From Limnanthes douglasii subsp. nivea (lineage: Eukaryota > Streptophyta > Magnoliopsida > Brassicales > Limnanthaceae), in the NCBI GenBank assembly GCA_036936605.1, contig JAUPFV010000005.1:4391670-4455669 (forward strand): a stretch of DNA of 64,000 nt. The letters run 5' to 3'. Position numbers and translations under genes: made by a program. Under the pieces are notes generated by a model, which saw only the letters and a list, made by a program, of their open reading frames with translations, had not been told where the DNA came from and did not search any database. Positions within the stretch are counted from its first letter, which is position 1. Every line of letters starts with the position of its first letter. This document shows, one piece after another, positions 63,493 through 64,000 of the stretch.

Positions 63493-63700
63493 ATTATTGC
63501 TAGTAGTCATTTGCCTTAGTAGACATATGCCTAACTCTTTATTTTGCCTATATATATACTTGGCTCAAGTTTCATAAAATCACTTAAAGAGAAGCTTATG
63601 AGTCGGGCCAAAAGGCCTTTGACAGTGTCATGACTGAAGCTGTGGCTCCTCGCTCCTCCTAGGGCTGTCACCGGCGAGAAGAATGAAGCTGCCTTTGACA

Positions 63701-64000
63701 CAGGGGCGGATCCAGGATTAGAATTCAAGGTGTGCCAAAAATATCATTGAACTAAAAAAAGTCTCCGTATTATATAGTCAAAATAAATTAATATACTATT
63801 ACAACTAAAAATGAAAATCTATTTCTAGATAGTCTAAACGTAATTGCATTCTTCTCTTACTCATGCCTTGAAAGCGCTTGATAATATCTCGATCATCGAT
63901 TGTAGCAAACACTTCTTTCTCCACAAATGTCACTAAACTATCATTAAGCCATGGATTGGACATTCGGTTTCTCAACTCATTCTTCACATATTTCATACTA
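63701..64000 (-). mobile_element. hAT-like transposon, one end (runs off the window)
   Basis: CAGGGGCGGATCCAGGATT at 63,701 is the terminal inverted repeat form common in plant hAT elements. The minus strand from the window edge to 63,805 encodes a 63-residue C-terminus (MKYVKNELRNRMSNPWLNDS, LVTFVEKEVFATIDDRDIIK) typical of the TTF-type/DUF4371 zinc-finger hAT transposases that end in the hAT dimerisation domain. The stop at 63,805 is ~100 bp inside the terminal repeat. The possible 8-bp target copy CTTTGACA (63,693-63,700) needs the other end, which is outside. Confidence 0.75.

Overview
This is plant nuclear DNA, most likely from a eudicot. It is AT-rich, has spliced genes with GT-AG introns, and carries plant-type Copia, Tat-lineage Gypsy, MULE, TRIM and hAT elements. 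The species cannot be named; an asterid such as a Solanaceae member would fit, but that is a guess. I see one probably functional gene: a three-exon F-box/FBD/LRR gene at 61,854-63,277. Almost everything else is transposons or wreckage of F-box paralogs.

Layout. 0.9-12.8 kb: a degenerate large tandem duplication (units A, B and partial C). Units A and B each hold a dead MULE transposase fused to an OTU-like domain and, downstream, a 102-bp near-perfect hairpin. Unit A also contains an antisense Gypsy gag fossil. 13.1-17.9 kb: Copia-1 (+), with a nearly complete pol broken by stops and a frameshift and a 3' LTR cut to 24 bp. 18-19.4 kb: low-complexity DNA and an F-box N-terminal fragment. 19.6-24.8 kb: Copia-2 (-), which looks like a chimera of two Copia families.

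24.8-60.7 kb: one F-box pseudogene exploded by nested insertions. A TRIM LTR sits in the gene. Gypsy-P (-) sits in that LTR (26,064-38,399), and Gypsy-Q (+) sits in P (31,410-36,739). Further along the same pseudogene, Gypsy-O (+) spans 39,018-60,670 with equal 339-bp LTRs and a perfect ATGTA target duplication. O itself hosts a TRIM (39,401-40,172), Gypsy-R (-, 40,489-50,087, target duplication CGTAT) and a solo LTR of a P-like family (52,910-53,363, target duplication CAATC). By-eye LTR divergence is P about 8%, O about 7% and R about 4%, which agrees with R nesting in O.

The most interesting signal is in the Tat elements. P, R and O each carry, between integrase and 3' LTR, a gene on the opposite strand to pol. 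Each has a TATA-like box upstream, a related domain, and an intron at an equivalent position. All four Tat elements also share a roughly 45-nt conserved block just after the pol stop. 60.7-64 kb: the promoter, exons and poly(A) signal of the intact F-box gene, then the end of a hAT transposon running off the window.
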